Positions 44,095 to 56,714 are shown, counted from the stretch's first letter. The stretch: 64,000 nucleotides of DNA from Girardinichthys multiradiatus (GCF_021462225.1 NC_061794.1:44578914-44642913); one strand, 5' to 3'. Notes: generated by a model not told the origin, from the sequence alone. Numbers and translations: made by a program.

Positions 44095-47000
44095 ATGTCA
44101 TCTCAAGGAACCCCACAAAGGGTCCCACTGATGGTCATTGTTATACTAAAAACCACAAGGTTTGGGATAGTGTTTCATAAAAACATTCTCTCAGAAAAAT
44201 ACAAATTGTTCCAATTTCTTTTGGTTAATCTATAAAAACTACCAAGAACAATACAGATTGACACATAGGAAATATGATTTTGGTACCAACAAGGAGATTC
44301 TCAAAAAGCAAAAAAACAGAAAAAACAAAGTTTATTGATTTTACCAGATCCTGATTAGAAAGTGAATTGATTCTTTGTTTTTTGAATATCATCTATGTCT
44401 TATACTATATATTCTTTCTGCTGGTTAATTTTTGTAACAGACACTTTTCTTTTTGGCCAAAGCTTTCGAGAAAATAAAAAAAAAGAAAGAAAAAAATACC
44501 TGACTGCGAATCCAGTCAAAGTTTCTGAATGTTATAAAAACAGGTTCATTTTGGGTCCTCAGAGGTTTGAGTCTTGCCTGTTTTAGATGTGTCCCTGCTC
44601 CAAAGAGCTTGATTCAAATACGTTTATTATTTCCTGAAGTTATGCAGAAGGCAGCGGGGCAAAAAATGTAACACGTGTTTTTATGCATCATATTTTCTGC
44701 AAATGACTGGTTTCCGCTGTATTAGGATTGACTTTACAGAACCATTATTTAGTTTAACATTATCAATCTGTGAAACCTTGTATCTTCAACCTGATGGTAC
44801 AAGTGTATACTGCGGATTCAGAGCGTGGTCAGGGTTAGAGGTGATGTTACTAGCTAATCTCACCGTATTATGATGGTAGGAAGATTTATGAAGGATTTTG
44901 ACTGGGTGCCTAACAATCTTAGGGCAAATTTTCATTTGATGAAGCAGAAGTTTAGACTTTTCAAAAATGTAAAGACATTTATATGACGTGGTGTTACAGA
45001 ACTGCAACACACTCATTCTCACTAATATGATGGATCTTTGTTCAATAAACCACATAGAAACCTCTGAAAACATGAGGTGCAAGTTCAAATCAGCTGCTAA
45101 ATATGACTGCTTTGCACAGAAACCATTTCACCACCTTTCTCATCATCTCACATTAAAAAAGATCTGATAATCCATTCTATCAGCAGAAAGAGAAACACAC
45201 ATAAAAACTAACAGACAGACTCTTTGTGCATGTGCAGCATGGAGGAGCCTTTGGTTGTGTGTGCACTGGTCTGTGTGTGGTCAACAACAATGCCTACGCA
45301 CACACCAAACCATGCCACATTCACTGCATCCCACCATTGTCCTGCTGCACTTAACTGATCCAAAATGTAAACACATGTTGACACACGTGTAAAACGTGCT
45401 CTGCGCACTTAAACACATCAGCCGATAGGAATCTATGTAGTGTGTGTGTCTGTGAGTGTGTGGAATAGAGGGCAGTTTCTGGGAATTGTGCTGCTGCCAC
45501 AGTGGGGAGATGCTGAGAGCAGCAGGAGGGTGGAGTGTGTGTGCTTGTGTGTGTGCTCATTGTTTTCTCTTGTTAAAGATTAGAATGCCATTTCAGCACT
45601 CAGAAGCACACACACACACTCACAGACAGCCATGCATACACCCAGCCTGACCTATATTCAACTTTGTATGCTAACACACTCACAGTAATGAGAACGGGCT
45701 TGCTTAAAGAAGGACAAAGCATATCACTTTGTAACGACTGATAGAAAGTGTCAGAGTCTCAATCACTTTATTAAATGCTTTTGACCTACGGATTGTTATG
45801 ATGCATGATCAAATTTGCCAGAGAATTAAAGTATGCATCTGCTTTAAAGTGAAGTTAAGTATTAAAATATGTTCTACAGGTATATTTCCACCCATATTTG
45901 GAAATAAATAAAAAATTGTACTTACCTTACATATTTGCTCTGCAGAAATTCTAATACGGGATAACCAACTTTTTTTAAACTGCCCACCAGTAAATGTGAA
46001 AAAAAAATACATTGCATTTATTTTGTTGAAATAGAAAAAAAAGGAAAAAAACAGCTCTGGAAACATGGTAAACATAATCAGTGGCAGAGCCTGCAGAGCA
46101 TTAAAATGCATTTTATTTAGAGATTACAGCATTAAACTTCCAAATGCAACTAAAAAAACAGACCAACATGTTATTAATCATAAAACAAGGATGCAATTTG
46201 GATCCTTACCCATCCAGGCCCATTTACACAAGACTAAGACAGCAACACAACGCGAAAAAATCACCCAGACCCTGGACAGTCTCTGCAGGGTTTTGGAGAT
46301 GTCTGTTGAGCACAGTGCATTATGCACTGCACATGATGGGATGTTCCTGTTACTGTTTGAAGCATACACAAAACCTTAGTGATCATTCTGGGTTCATTAA
46401 CATGATTACAGTCCAAGGTGCAGCGTGTAGGAGCCTAGCAGCAGTAGTGTCTAATCCATGACTTGTGGCCTGCACACATAAGCATAGGCTGGTCATCAGA
46501 AAATGCAACAACTTCATTGCACCCACACTGGACTGGCAGCACTCCAAGTAATATTAGATAATCCTTTGGCTTTTTGCGCAACTGCTATGCACATTGTACC
46601 CCCAACACTGCTCTGTTTGCAACCAAAATGATCTCACCCAACAGCTGAAATCAGAGATTGGCATGCACTGTTATCCCATAATAACAGAGCTCCCAGGTGT
46701 GGAGAAGCACCACTCCTCCAAATTGTGCATAGGCTGGTTGGCCGTAGCAAGTTATGAATTCCATTTAGTTATTTTCTGAAACCCTTGCATGTTAATTCTG
46801 TTCCCTGAACATGATCCCTGATCAAAGAAGTACAACTCTAAGTGACCTGCTGGTAGATACTATTTACAGACAAAACCACATTGCCTTAAAGTAGACAATG
46901 AATGATTTAAAGAAAATTACTTAATATCATTGATTGTCAAAGTTGATATGAAATGTTCTCTTATGCCTGGTTCACATGGCAGGATTTTTATGCTGATTTT

Positions 47001-47715
47001 TGACCCGATCTTCACAAAGAAAGACCCCAAAATCTAACAGTTTGCCAGGAAATGTGTAGTTTAGCTTCTCAAGATTAACCATAAATGTACATCATAAATG
47101 TGTGGACCATTCAGTTAGTTAAGAGTTAAAAGTAAGTATTAGAGCTGGCTGACCGCTTGACTGGCAGTTCATTCCTTGGGCCCCTAACTTACCCAGGTGT
47201 GCTTCAGAAAGACTGCATGGTGAGTGTTTTTTCTTTGTGGCTGCAACAATTTTAGCTAAAGGCTAAAAGGCCCAAGATATTTGAAAATCAGGAACTGACA
47301 AAATTTGTGACAGATGACTTTATTTTTCACAACTTTAAGGAAATCAAGACATCAACAAAGTTTTAATCCAATCTTTGTATTCCTACACTTTGAAGAATAT
47401 AAAGGACATTTTTTTTATCTGCTTGCAGCATTTTGCAACTTGTCCTCCAGTACTCATTAACTCCGGTTTGCATGACGTGCTTTACAAAAACAAAACAAAC
47501 CCAACATAAAGAAACTAGATGATGCACAGATGCATTTAAGCTCCCACAAAACTTAATCAGAGGAAGCAGAAGGGATATGTGGAGGGACACAAGGACAGGA
47601 AGACGAAGCAGGGAGTGAAGACATTCCCATTTTCACACCACTCAAAAAGTTGCTGCTATTCTTCTGTCTTTAATCCCTGAGGAGCAACATCACTCAATCA
47701 CACATAGACACACAT
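44095..47715. other. No gene recognised
   Basis: Mixed AT-rich DNA. At 46970-47050, CCTGGTTCACATGGCAGGAT and GATTTTTGACCCGATCTTCA resemble one end of a fish MITE, but no partner end was found. CA-rich patches at 45290 and 45600 are short. ORFs up to 105 codons (46065-46461) show no motif. Confidence 0.45.
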
Positions 47716-47716
47716 A

Positions 47717-47718
<2 letters not shown>

Positions 47719-47768
<50 letters not shown>
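47719..47768. repeat. (CA)n microsatellite
   Basis: Twenty-five uninterrupted CA units, preceded by two CACATAGA units. Confidence 0.97.
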
Positions 47769-47769
<1 letters not shown>

Positions 47770-48147
47770 TGGTCAAACAATGCTCAACACAACACAAAAG
47801 TAAAAAATAAGACAATTTGTAAAAGGCAATGTCATCTCCTTTTACAAGAGTGATTATTTTCTAACATTTTTACACAATTTGTTGTACTTTGTTATAAGAA
47901 TATCCATTTATAAAAAATAAATAAATTTGGAAAGTTAATGTGGAAAATTACCCATTTGATTTGGTTTGTTCATGCTTTGCAGGGTGGATACACAGAAAAG
48001 CATTTTCCAGCTCTGGATTAGTATTTGAAAAGTGAATAGAGAAGGAAGAAATACTAGTATTTCCAGACCTTATTTTATGAAATATCTAAGTCTTTAAAAA
48101 TAGTAGCTCCAAACAAACAACATATTCTGTCAACTTTTAAATGAAAG

Positions 48148-48185
48148 ATCCATCCATCCATCCATCCATCCATCCATCCATCCAT
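48148..48185. repeat. (ATCC)n microsatellite
   Basis: About nine and a half ATCC units, then degenerate copies to about 48210. Such tracts often mark the tail of a SINE in fish, but no SINE body is attached here. Confidence 0.95.
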
Positions 48186-48233
48186 TTGTCCGTTCATCTA
48201 TCCACCCATGGCAATAATCCCTCATATTTTATA

Positions 48234-49847
48234 CAGGTCCTTCTCAAAATATTAGCATATTGTGATAAAGTTCATTATTTTCCATAATGTCATGATGAAA
48301 ATTTAACATTCATATATTTTAGATTCATTGCACACTAACTGAAATATTTCAGGTCTTTTATTGTCTTAATACGGATGATTTTGGCATACAGCTCATGAAA
48401 ACCCAAAATTCCTATCTCACAAAATTAGCATATTTAATCCGACCAATAAAAGAAAAGTGTTTTTAATACAAAAAACGTCAACCTTCAAATAATCATGTAC
48501 AGTTAGTTATGCACTCAATACTTGGTCAGGAATTCTTTTGCAGAAATGACTGCTTCAATGCGGCGTGGCATGGAGGCAATCAGCCTGTGGCACTGCTGAG
48601 GTCTTATGGAGGCCCAGGATGCTTCGATAGCGGCCTTTAGCTCATCCAGAGTGTTGGGTCTTGAGTCTCTCAACGTTCTCTTCACAATATCCCACAGATT
48701 CTCTATGGGGTTCAGGTCAGGAGAGTTGGCAAGCCAATTGAGCACAGTGATACCATGGTCAGTAAACCATTTACCAGTGGTTTTGGCACTGTGAGCAGGC
48801 GCCAGGTCGTGCTGAAAAATGAAATCTTCATCTCCATAAAGCTTTTCAGCAGATGGAAGCATGAAGTGCTCCAAAATCTCCTGATAGCTAGCTGCATTGA
48901 CCCTGCCCTTGATAAAACACAGTGGACCAACACCAGCAGCTGACACGGCACCCCAGACCATCACTGACTGTGGGTACTTGACACTGGACTTCTGGCATTT
49001 TGGCATTTCCTTCTCCCCAGTCTTCCTCCAGACTCTGGCACCTTGATTTCTGAATGACATGTAGAATTTGCTTTCATCCGAAAAAAGTACTTTGGACCAC
49101 TGAGCAACAGTCCAGTGCTGCTTCTCTGTAGCCCAGGTCAGGCGCTTCTGCCGCTGTTTCTGGTTCAAAAGTGGCTTGACCTGGGGAATGCGGCACCTGT
49201 AGCCCATTTCCTGCACACGCCTGTGCACGGTGGCTCTGGATGTTTCTACTCCAGACTCAGTCCACTGCTTCCGCAGGTCCCCCATGGTCTGGAATCGGCC
49301 CTTCTCCCCAATCTTCCTCAGGGTCCGGTCACCTCTTCTCGTTGTGCAGCGCTTTCTGCCACACTTTTTCCTTCCCACAGACTTCCCACTGAGGTGCCTT
49401 GATACAGCACTCTGGGAACAGCCTATTCGTTCAGAAATTTCTTTCTGTGTCTTACCCTCTTGCTTGAGGGTGTCAATAGTGGCCTTCTGGACAGCAGTCA
49501 GGTCGGCAGTCTTACCCATGATGGGGGTTTTGAGTGATGAACCAGGCTGGGAGTTTTAAAGGCCTCAGGAATCTTTTGCAGGTGTTTAGAGTTAACTCGT
49601 TGATTCAGATGATTAGGTTCATAGCTCGTTTAGAGACCCTTTTAATGATATGCTAATTTTGTGAGATAGGAATTTTTGGTTTTCATGAGCTGTATGCCAA
49701 AATCATCCGTATTAAGACAATAAAAGACCTGAAATATTTCAGTTAGTGTGCAATGAATCTAAAATATATGAATGTTAAATTTTCATCATTACATTATGGA
49801 AAATAATGAACTTTATCACAATATGCTAATATTTTGAGAAGGACCTG
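48234..49847 (-). mobile_element. Complete DD34E Tc1-like element with intact transposase
   Basis: The 1614-bp element is flanked by TA at 48232-48233 and 49848-49849. Inverted repeats of 200 bp (48234-48433 and 49648-49847) begin CAGGTCCTTCTCAAAATATT and differ at only about two positions, one in GTCATGATG/GTAATGATG and one in ACCCAAAAT/ACCAAAAAT. Such long repeats fit the IR/DR-type architecture of Tc1-like elements with outer and inner transposase sites. The low divergence and the uninterrupted gene indicate a recent insertion. Confidence 0.97.
48515..49519 (-). CDS. DD34E Tc1-like transposase, 334 residues, uninterrupted
   Basis: Encodes a cut-and-paste transposase acting on the flanking inverted repeats and inserting at TA. 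Residues 1-50 form the first helix-turn-helix (KTQKEISERIGCSQSAVSRH, 23-42). A basic GRPR-like linker and likely nuclear signal follow (GRKKCGRKR, 49-57). A second helix-turn-helix spans about 65-112 (ETSRATVHRRVQEMGYRC). The catalytic triad is Asp148 (FSDES), Asp238 (QHDLAPAH) and Glu273 (PDLNPIE), with 34 residues between the last two. The length equals the family norm. Oddities: Leu instead of the usual Pro in NWLANSPDLN (residue 263), and the end AKEFLTKY where the other copy has AKGFPTKY. The element's own inner repeats lie 129 bp upstream of the start. Activity is plausible but not shown. Confidence 0.95.
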   Translation of the reverse strand: MGKTADLTAVQKATIDTLKQEGKTQKEISERIGCSQSAVSRHLSGKSVGRKKCGRKRCTTRRGDRTLRKIGEKGRFQTMGDLRKQWTESGVETSRATVHRRVQEMGYRCRIPQVKPLLNQKQRQKRLTWATEKQHWTVAQWSKVLFSDESKFYMSFRNQGARVWRKTGEKEMPKCQKSSVKYPQSVMVWGAVSAAGVGPLCFIKGRVNAASYQEILEHFMLPSAEKLYGDEDFIFQHDLAPAHSAKTTGKWFTDHGITVLNWLANSPDLNPIENLWDIVKRTLRDSRPNTLDELKAAIEASWASIRPQQCHRLIASMPRRIEAVISAKEFLTKY

Positions 49848-49849
49848 TA

Positions 49850-50560
49850 TAAGGTCAGTTTTCCCAAACAGGGACCAGAACCATTAATAAATGGAAATAT
49901 AATGTTAAACAAATGTCAGAAAACAACAGACGGTGGCATTGAATCAGATGTAAGATTTGAGCATTTTTATGACTACCTCCATAATTAATGAAAATGCTTG
50001 ACTTCAAAATGAAAATAAACTGATAAGCAATAGTATGATTACGTAGTTTAAATAAACGGCACAACAAAGTTTTGAAATATGTATCTATCAAGCCGGAGTG
50101 CCAACTTGAATCTGAAAGAAAATGTGTGGAGGTAGCAAAAGATTGGGGTGATGGCAAGGAGACCTGCCAACCTCGAAAGCATAGTCAGAAATACCAGTGA
50201 CAACTAGGCAGCAATTGAAAGAAGCATTTGGTTTCTGTAATACAAAGACTTATATATACAGTAAATATACACAAACTCTCTGAGAACAGGTCTGCTGACC
50301 CTGTAAGGCCTTTCTAAAGTCTGCCCCAGTCTACAGCATTGTTTCTGTAACTTCAGCTACTTTTTCTGACCCAAAATTCAATTTGGGTTTTGTAAGAACA
50401 TCCAGTTTATTTGTCCAGGAAGAAGAACTAAGATTGACAAGATAATTCAAAATAAAATAAATGCCAGTGAAAAGGAAAATCAGTGTTTTTATGCGAACGT
50501 GTGTGAATGAGAGGCAGGGGGTATCAAAGGGAAGTGTGTGGGAGTAAGGCTGCCAGTGCC
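49850..50560. other. No gene recognised
   Basis: AT-rich DNA following the Tc1 element; no motif. Confidence 0.5.
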
Positions 50561-50562
50561 TT

Positions 50563-50564
<2 letters not shown>

Positions 50565-50598
<34 letters not shown>

Positions 50599-50715
50599 TC
50601 CTAAAACCCTCATAAAACACAGGCCCACTCACATGGAACTGACACACACCCACTGCCCAGCAGTAGACCGGAGGGCTCAGTCCGGCTGTGACCCGGCCAA
50701 GAGGAAATCTTACAC

Positions 50716-50756
<41 letters not shown>
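50565..50756. repeat. Two (CA)n microsatellites
   Basis: Runs at 50565-50594 and 50725-50756 flank a 130-bp unique spacer. They create long Thr/His or Val/Cys-rich frames (up to 118 codons) on both strands, which are artefacts. Confidence 0.95.
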
Positions 50757-50759
<3 letters not shown>

Positions 50760-51585
50760 CAAGGCATACAGACACAGAAACACTGAAGCAAACTCTGCCC
50801 TTAAGTAGAAATATTGCCCAAAAAATTCATGCATCAGATGGGTTTGTGCAAACAATAATCTGATAGTTTTCATTTGAAATCTTTACATTTTAAGTAGCTC
50901 ATCATTCAAAAATGTATTTCATGTACTTACACTGGAAAAAAATCCAATATTAAATACAGAAAATAAAGAAAGAGAAAAAAAACAGCTCTTACCTTATCTT
51001 TAGTTGGGTTAACCCCTAATTGAGCTGTGCAAGTCTCAAACAGCTACTCCCACATGCAAACAAATGTACAGTAGGTGTAGTTACTTATAACAGATACTAA
51101 AAAGAAAAAATTAAACCCCCCAAAAAATCACAGAGGCAGCAAAGCATTAAAAATGAAATTCTTGACAAAGAAACTATGCTCTTAATGTGTTAATCCATGG
51201 ATCAGTTATTCCAAAAGGAGTTGAATGAATTGAAAAACTTCACAAAGTTCCCACAGATTTGAAATTAGCTGGCAGCTGGGACTAATTTTAACAATGTGTT
51301 TCACAGAGTGGATGTAATTTTGATGCAAAGCGATCATGGCTGCATGCTTTTCTTAGGAGCTAAGCATTCCTAACACAGGCAGACAATTATTTATAAGAAC
51401 ATCTGCCCATTTTGTTACAATCAGTCATGTCAGATGGACTCATCCCCAGTGCTGATGAGATGACTGCACTGCCCTGAAGTTGATCATTGTTATGCAAAAA
51501 TACAGAGAAAACTGTTTTTAAAATGAAGTCAACTTTTTTGTTTTATTCTATAAATGAATAAATCTGACCACTCTGAACAATAATC
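50760..51585. other. No gene recognised
   Basis: AT-rich DNA; no gene or repeat family recognised. Confidence 0.5.
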
Positions 51586-51589
51586 CGAG

Positions 51590-51730
51590 CATCCATCCAT
51601 TGTTTTAACCGGCTTGGCCTAGCAGGGTTATGGAGGGGGCTGTTGGATCTCTAGCGGTCATTGGGTGAGAGGTGGGGTACACACTGGACAGGTCGCTGGT
51701 CCATCACATGGTAACACAGAGACACAAAAC

Positions 51731-51779
<49 letters not shown>

Positions 51780-51930
51780 CTAAGGGCAATGTAGAGAGAC
51801 CACAAGACCTAACATAAATGTTTTTGGACTGTGGGCGGAACCCACGCATGCACAGGGACATCATGCAAACCCCATGCAGAAAAACCCAAGGTCGGGATAG
51901 GAACCCAGGACCTTCTATTCTGAGCCATCT
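51590..51930 (-). mobile_element. tRNA-headed SINE with internal CA expansion
   Basis: Same family as 20890-21266: GGACAGGTCGCTGGTCCATC, then a (CA)n run at 51735-51778, then CTAAGGGCAATGTAGAGAGA, TTTTTGGACTGTGGGCGGA and GATAGGAACCCAGGACCTTC (B-box region on the minus strand). The tail side (CATCCATCCATTG near 51590) fits the ATGGATGG-type SINE end. The head is decayed. Confidence 0.8.
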
Positions 51931-51934
51931 ACAG

Positions 51935-53965
51935 AATAATCATCAGCATAAAACTGAAGCTGCAAATATTGCAAAATACACCAATTTACACTAACCTCTG
52001 GCTGTTACTGTAGTCATTTCACAACTACCCAATACTAGGAATGAAAATCCACAAAACATTTAAATTGGTTTTAAAAATCATGAAGCTGTATTAACATCAC
52101 CCATTTCTGTATGTTTTGCGTTAACATTTTATGCAGGCAGTTAAGGTTCTATGCATATCACTGGGTAATTTTTGTACTTTTCATTTGACCATTTATGTTT
52201 TCTTTTTTAATGCAAATGAGGATAAAACTGCATGCTGTATTTTAATCACCAGAGCAGAAATTACACAAAATACTCCCCCTTTGACCCATTAGATAGGGTT
52301 ACTGGCACCTCTGTTTTGTGTATTTTAATGTAAAAACTCAGATGGCTTCCACTTGTTTATCCCAAACTGTGAAGCATTTTATTATGGGTCAAACACTTCT
52401 TTTTTTCTGAGTTTATACATTTAAATCATATGTCAGAGGGCTTTCATCCTGCAGATTTGTGTTTCCTCTTCCTTTTTCTGCTCTTTGATCTTAAAAAATA
52501 CACAGCTAATAAAGCTAAACTTCTGTAGTACAATGACCCTATTGTCTAAAGCTGCACAAACAATTTTGAAATATTGCTTAATTCACTAGAACTTATTAAC
52601 AGTTAGAAACACACTTTCCTACCAAGGTCAGTGATGAATCTGGTTTGTTTGGACTATATTATGAAGTAAACTTAAACATACATATATACATATATTTTTG
52701 TCAAATAAAAACAACAGTATCAAGTTATCCATTTTTGTCCTTCTATTTGATTGTGTTGTGACTATGAATCTGAAAATATGATTTAATATTTAATATTAAT
52801 ATTTTAATATTTTATCAAATCATATTTCAGTCTGTTAAGGGTTGTCCTGTGAATACCAGCCCAGTAAGGCGATGGTATTAGGACAAAATAGAAAGGTGTG
52901 AGACGAGCTCTGACATTATTGAACAGCATAAACTTTGCACATATATGGAATGAATTCACACAATTTCTTAAAATACAAGAATTTATTAACAAAAATAAGT
53001 CAACCCAAAGTCAAACATATTTCAATCAACAAACTCTTTACTTTGCTAAAACAATCCTACTAAACTACCAAGCAGAATTAAAGAATAATGAAGACTAATG
53101 GACTATGTACAATATAAACAAGCTGATTAAAGATGCTTGAAAATCATGACCAAAAGAGTGATGCAACATTACCATGCAATGTTTATGTTTGAGAACCAAC
53201 TTAGGCAATAATCAGCAAACGTTTAGACAACCATTCACAATGCAAGATCAGATAAAATATTATTTTAATAAAATAATGTTTTAAAGAATGATCTGCTGAA
53301 TAAAACCAACCTTCTGGATGACTAATTCTCAACGGTGTCTCATTAGCTGCCTTTATTTCTTTAAACAATATTTAAAGAAATATTATTAAGGGAATATTTT
53401 GCAAAAGAGCCAAATCTTTCTGGAGAAATAGGACTTAATAGTGTTTCATTAGCTGTTAGCAGTTAAAGCTAACAAAAGAAGCTGATAGCTTAGCACCAGA
53501 ATCAAACACACACCTTTAAAATACCATTAGAAAAAGGGTTAAAAAGCATAAGCGCGGACGGTGCATTATGGCCGATCTTCAGTGTTTAAAATCACCCTTC
53601 AAGTAAAGTTTGTCTTAACTTTAAAACACAAACGCAGAACACAAAACTGAGCACATGTGCTGCAGATAGCCTGCTAGCACCAAGATAGCTGAGTTCAACA
53701 CAAACAAAACCAAACTTCATAAAATGAAAAACGTTCAGATCATAAATCTTTCTCTATTACTCTGCCCAAATCCTAACCTCGTATGAACCTTGCTGAGAAG
53801 TTGTCCGGGCGACGACGAAGTTTGAGAGAATGTAAAGCAATGCTTATACCTTAATTTCCCTTTTGTATGAATGAATACCGGGACACAAACAGTAATTCAT
53901 CCGTACTTAACTTAGTGCATATGATCGATGATCGTATGACACCCTTGGATCCAGTTTGAAGAGTT
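51935..53965. other. No gene recognised
   Basis: AT-rich DNA with short local repeats (ATATTTAATATTAATATTTT near 52785). No coding signal. Confidence 0.5.
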
Positions 53966-53968
53966 TAT

Positions 53969-54681
53969 GGGTGTATTCACACTTGCCACTTTAGGTCCGC
54001 TTTAAACAGACCAGAGTTCGTTTCACCCCTTGGACCAAACAACCAGACCGAGACCCACTTTTTGAGGTGGTCTCGGTCCGCTTCCAAACGGACTCTGGTG
54101 CGGTTCGCTTATGGTCTGAATACAAACCAGCCCCGATCCGAACCAACTACAAAAAGCGTACGTCTCTTTGGACCTAAAAAGCCACCGTAGCCGCTAGCAA
54201 AGGTGTGTGTTGTAAGGTAATCATACCTGATAAGATGTGGGTTGCTTAGCAACGCTGCTGGCTTGTTGTGGGACAAGGCACGTAGAGAATGTCGGCGTTC
54301 AGCAAGTATTCTCCGACGGGGTTCCAACATTAGAAATGGAACGTCTCAAAGTCTGTGTTTAATTATTATTGTGAGGGTTGAATCACCCTCACAATAATAT
54401 TGCAGCTGTAATAATGGCACAAATATGTAGAACAGAGGTGCTGCACGCAGCACATCTACAGCTGTTTTCCTAAATTTCCGGGTCTGTGTTCTGGAACAGA
54501 CCCGTCATTTCTGTCCAATGGGAACAATTATCGTTACCCGCGTGGCTCTGTTTACAAGTAATAGTTCACTTGCAGAAAGTACAATGTGAAAACAAACCAC
54601 AACCAAATGAAAAAAATAAAGTTAGCTTTTGTTCCGGACCAAACAAGCGGACCAAAGGACTTTCCTGGTGTGAATACACCC
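53969..54681. mobile_element. Non-autonomous DNA transposon with GGGTGTATTCACAC ends
   Basis: The 713-bp unit starts GGGTGTATTCACACTTG and ends CCTGGTGTGAATACACCC, so 14 terminal bases are perfectly inverted. TAT lies on both outer sides (53966-53968 and 54682-54684), a candidate 3-bp target duplication. Further in, ACTTTAGGTCCGCTT and GCGGACCAAAGGACTTT extend the inverted relationship loosely. No transposase is encoded. The superfamily is undecided; 3-bp duplications occur in PIF/Harbinger. A strong hairpin lies inside at 54364-54399. Confidence 0.75.
54364..54399. repeat. 15-bp perfect inverted repeat
   Basis: TATTATTGTGAGGGT (54364-54378), loop TGAATC, then ACCCTCACAATAATA (54385-54399). 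A further small palindrome GTGCTGCACGCAGCAC lies 35 bp downstream. Both sit inside the TIR element. Confidence 0.95.
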
Positions 54682-54689
54682 TATGTCTG

Positions 54690-56535
54690 TCTGCCAGCAA
54701 AGAGACATTAGCACGCTGTGCCTCCCCTGTCCCGATGATCACCGGTGTGGAAGAGAAAGACTTGTGGGAGAAGTGGGGGTTTTATACGGGCAGTGGCATC
54801 ATGGGAAGTCTGCTGTTACCCCGTTTCCCTGCTGTGCCGGACAAAGGAGTTTAAAAACCTCTCCACAGCTCAGTTAGAGAGTTGCAGGAAAGAGTTGTAT
54901 CTGATGGTCACCAACTTATCACAACAACCATTCATTTCAAGGATTGTTTGTACAGTATATCCTCAACATGGGTGCCAATAATCCACAAATGTGCTCAAGG
55001 TATTGGTAAAATAAATTGGGAAAGGAGCAGGGATTTTTTCTTTTACCTAAAAGAGAAAATTCTTGAGTCAGAAAAAGCCATCTAGTCTTAATTTTGGTAG
55101 CGATGGGGGTCTGTAGCACTGAAATTACAGTTACTCAGAGAATATTCAACAAAAAGCACATTATTCTGCACTTATCACAGTGTATCACAGTGGTGGTGAC
55201 ATACATCTTAGTAGTAATAAAAATAACAACATAGTACTTCAGTATAAGAGTAAAGAATTTTACAGAATGAAAACTGGCTAGTTTCATACAAGCTAAGCAC
55301 ATTTTTGGCATTAAACCTAATTCTGATTGGTAAGAAATGTTTTTAAATTCTGCTAACAAGTCTGAAACAAAATATTCCTTGAAAATGGAAACGGCTTTTC
55401 CTTGTGATAAGGAGATAATTAAGGATTTATTTTGCTTTCATTTAAATGTAAGTTTACCTAGTTCCTATACCTAAATCCTTCCTAAACAAAAAGGACTAAT
55501 GCAGTTATATTCAACCGCATTTATTTCACTGTTGATTCTACAATTAAATAGTTTTTAACAAACACCATCAACGTTTTAATATTTATTTCACTTTGTTTTT
55601 GGTGATTTATTACTCAGATTGTCAATCTGCTGAGGAAATGTCTAATAAAGCAGCATATTTTGAGTTTGCATCAACAAAACAAAACCAGTGTATCTACCTA
55701 AATGTGTTGCTTTTGTCTACTGGACTTCATCAGTGGGATATTCCTGGTACCCTGCTCCTGACTACAGGGGAGTTTGCTCTATCCATTGCCATTGTGAGCA
55801 AGTTCCCAGGAAGTATTTCTTCTGTGAATGAGATCAATGCAACCCCTCTTTTCTTGATGTATTGACTCATTCAGGTAACCTCTGACGCCAGGAAGTCCTT
55901 CTCTGCTTTAGCTGAATCTACAGAGCCTCATCTGAAGCAGGAAGTGCCCACTTTCCTTGATCCCTAGCTTTTCATTTTGACCTTCACACGCCACCAGGAA
56001 GTATCCTTTATGCCCATACTAGATCTATGGATTCATTGCAAGTTATGATGGGAGACAGGAAGAGCCCTCTCTGTTGGATGGATGGAGCCATTCTTATTTC
56101 CTTCAAAATCCTGCCAAGTATTGTGTTGAGCCGGTAATTCTTCCTCACTGTTGGTAAATGAGTCTGGACGCAGCTTCATCATATTAAAATAAGTGTACAG
56201 AGTAAGATGCTGAATTACACCAGCCAATTGTCTTATAGTAAAGTAGTTGTGGCTATTGCCAGTTTGTTTGTGGGGCTGTGAATGCTGCATCGAGGAGACA
56301 ATTTCAGGCACATTTCTTAAAAGTAATCATTTTGTATGCCTCATTTAAAGGTGAAGATGGATCTTTAATGTGCACAAATGAAGACTATGTTGTCATACTT
56401 GCTCAATTGACTTCTTGTTCTTCTGAACATCTCCAGGGAGTTTGTGTACTAGTTTGTTATTGAGAAGAAGACAATATGTCTGCTGAGAAATGGTGGAAAG
56501 CTTGTGGTAAAAGGACTGAACCCAAAGTGCCTTTT
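54690..56535. other. No gene recognised
   Basis: A GC-richer patch at 54690-54880 and a 90-codon plus-strand frame at 55593-55865 were inspected; neither shows a domain or a convincing pair of splice sites. Confidence 0.45.
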
Positions 56536-56539
56536 TAGT

Positions 56540-56710
56540 CACCCGGACCATTTAAAACACAGTCACAATCATACACCAGTACAAAGTAACAGTAGGGGAT
56601 ATGGTGTCTCGCCAAAGGATGCTTTGACATGCAGTGGGGGAAGCTGGAATCAAACTCACAACCTCCTGATTGTCAGACGACTGCCCTTCCCAATAATACA
56701 ATATAACTGT
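56540..56710 (-). mobile_element. SINE-like repeat relic
   Basis: GGTGTCTCGCCAAAGGATGC, TTTGACATGCAGTGGGGGAA and GCTGGAATCAAACTCACAAC follow the order of a common fish repeat that reads TTGCCCAAGGACAC, GACATGCAG, then an antisense B box (GGAATCGAACC). Decayed. Confidence 0.55.
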
Positions 56711-56714
56711 CTTT

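Noticed and set aside
48140..48210. CRISPR-like short tandem repeats
   Set aside because: A simple ATCC microsatellite without spacers; the genome is eukaryotic.
50489..50873. Long Cys/Val- and Thr/His-rich ORFs
   Set aside because: Produced by the two CA microsatellites.
55593..55865. 90-codon plus-strand ORF with hydrophobic stretch
   Set aside because: No recognised motif, no clear splice sites or conserved context.
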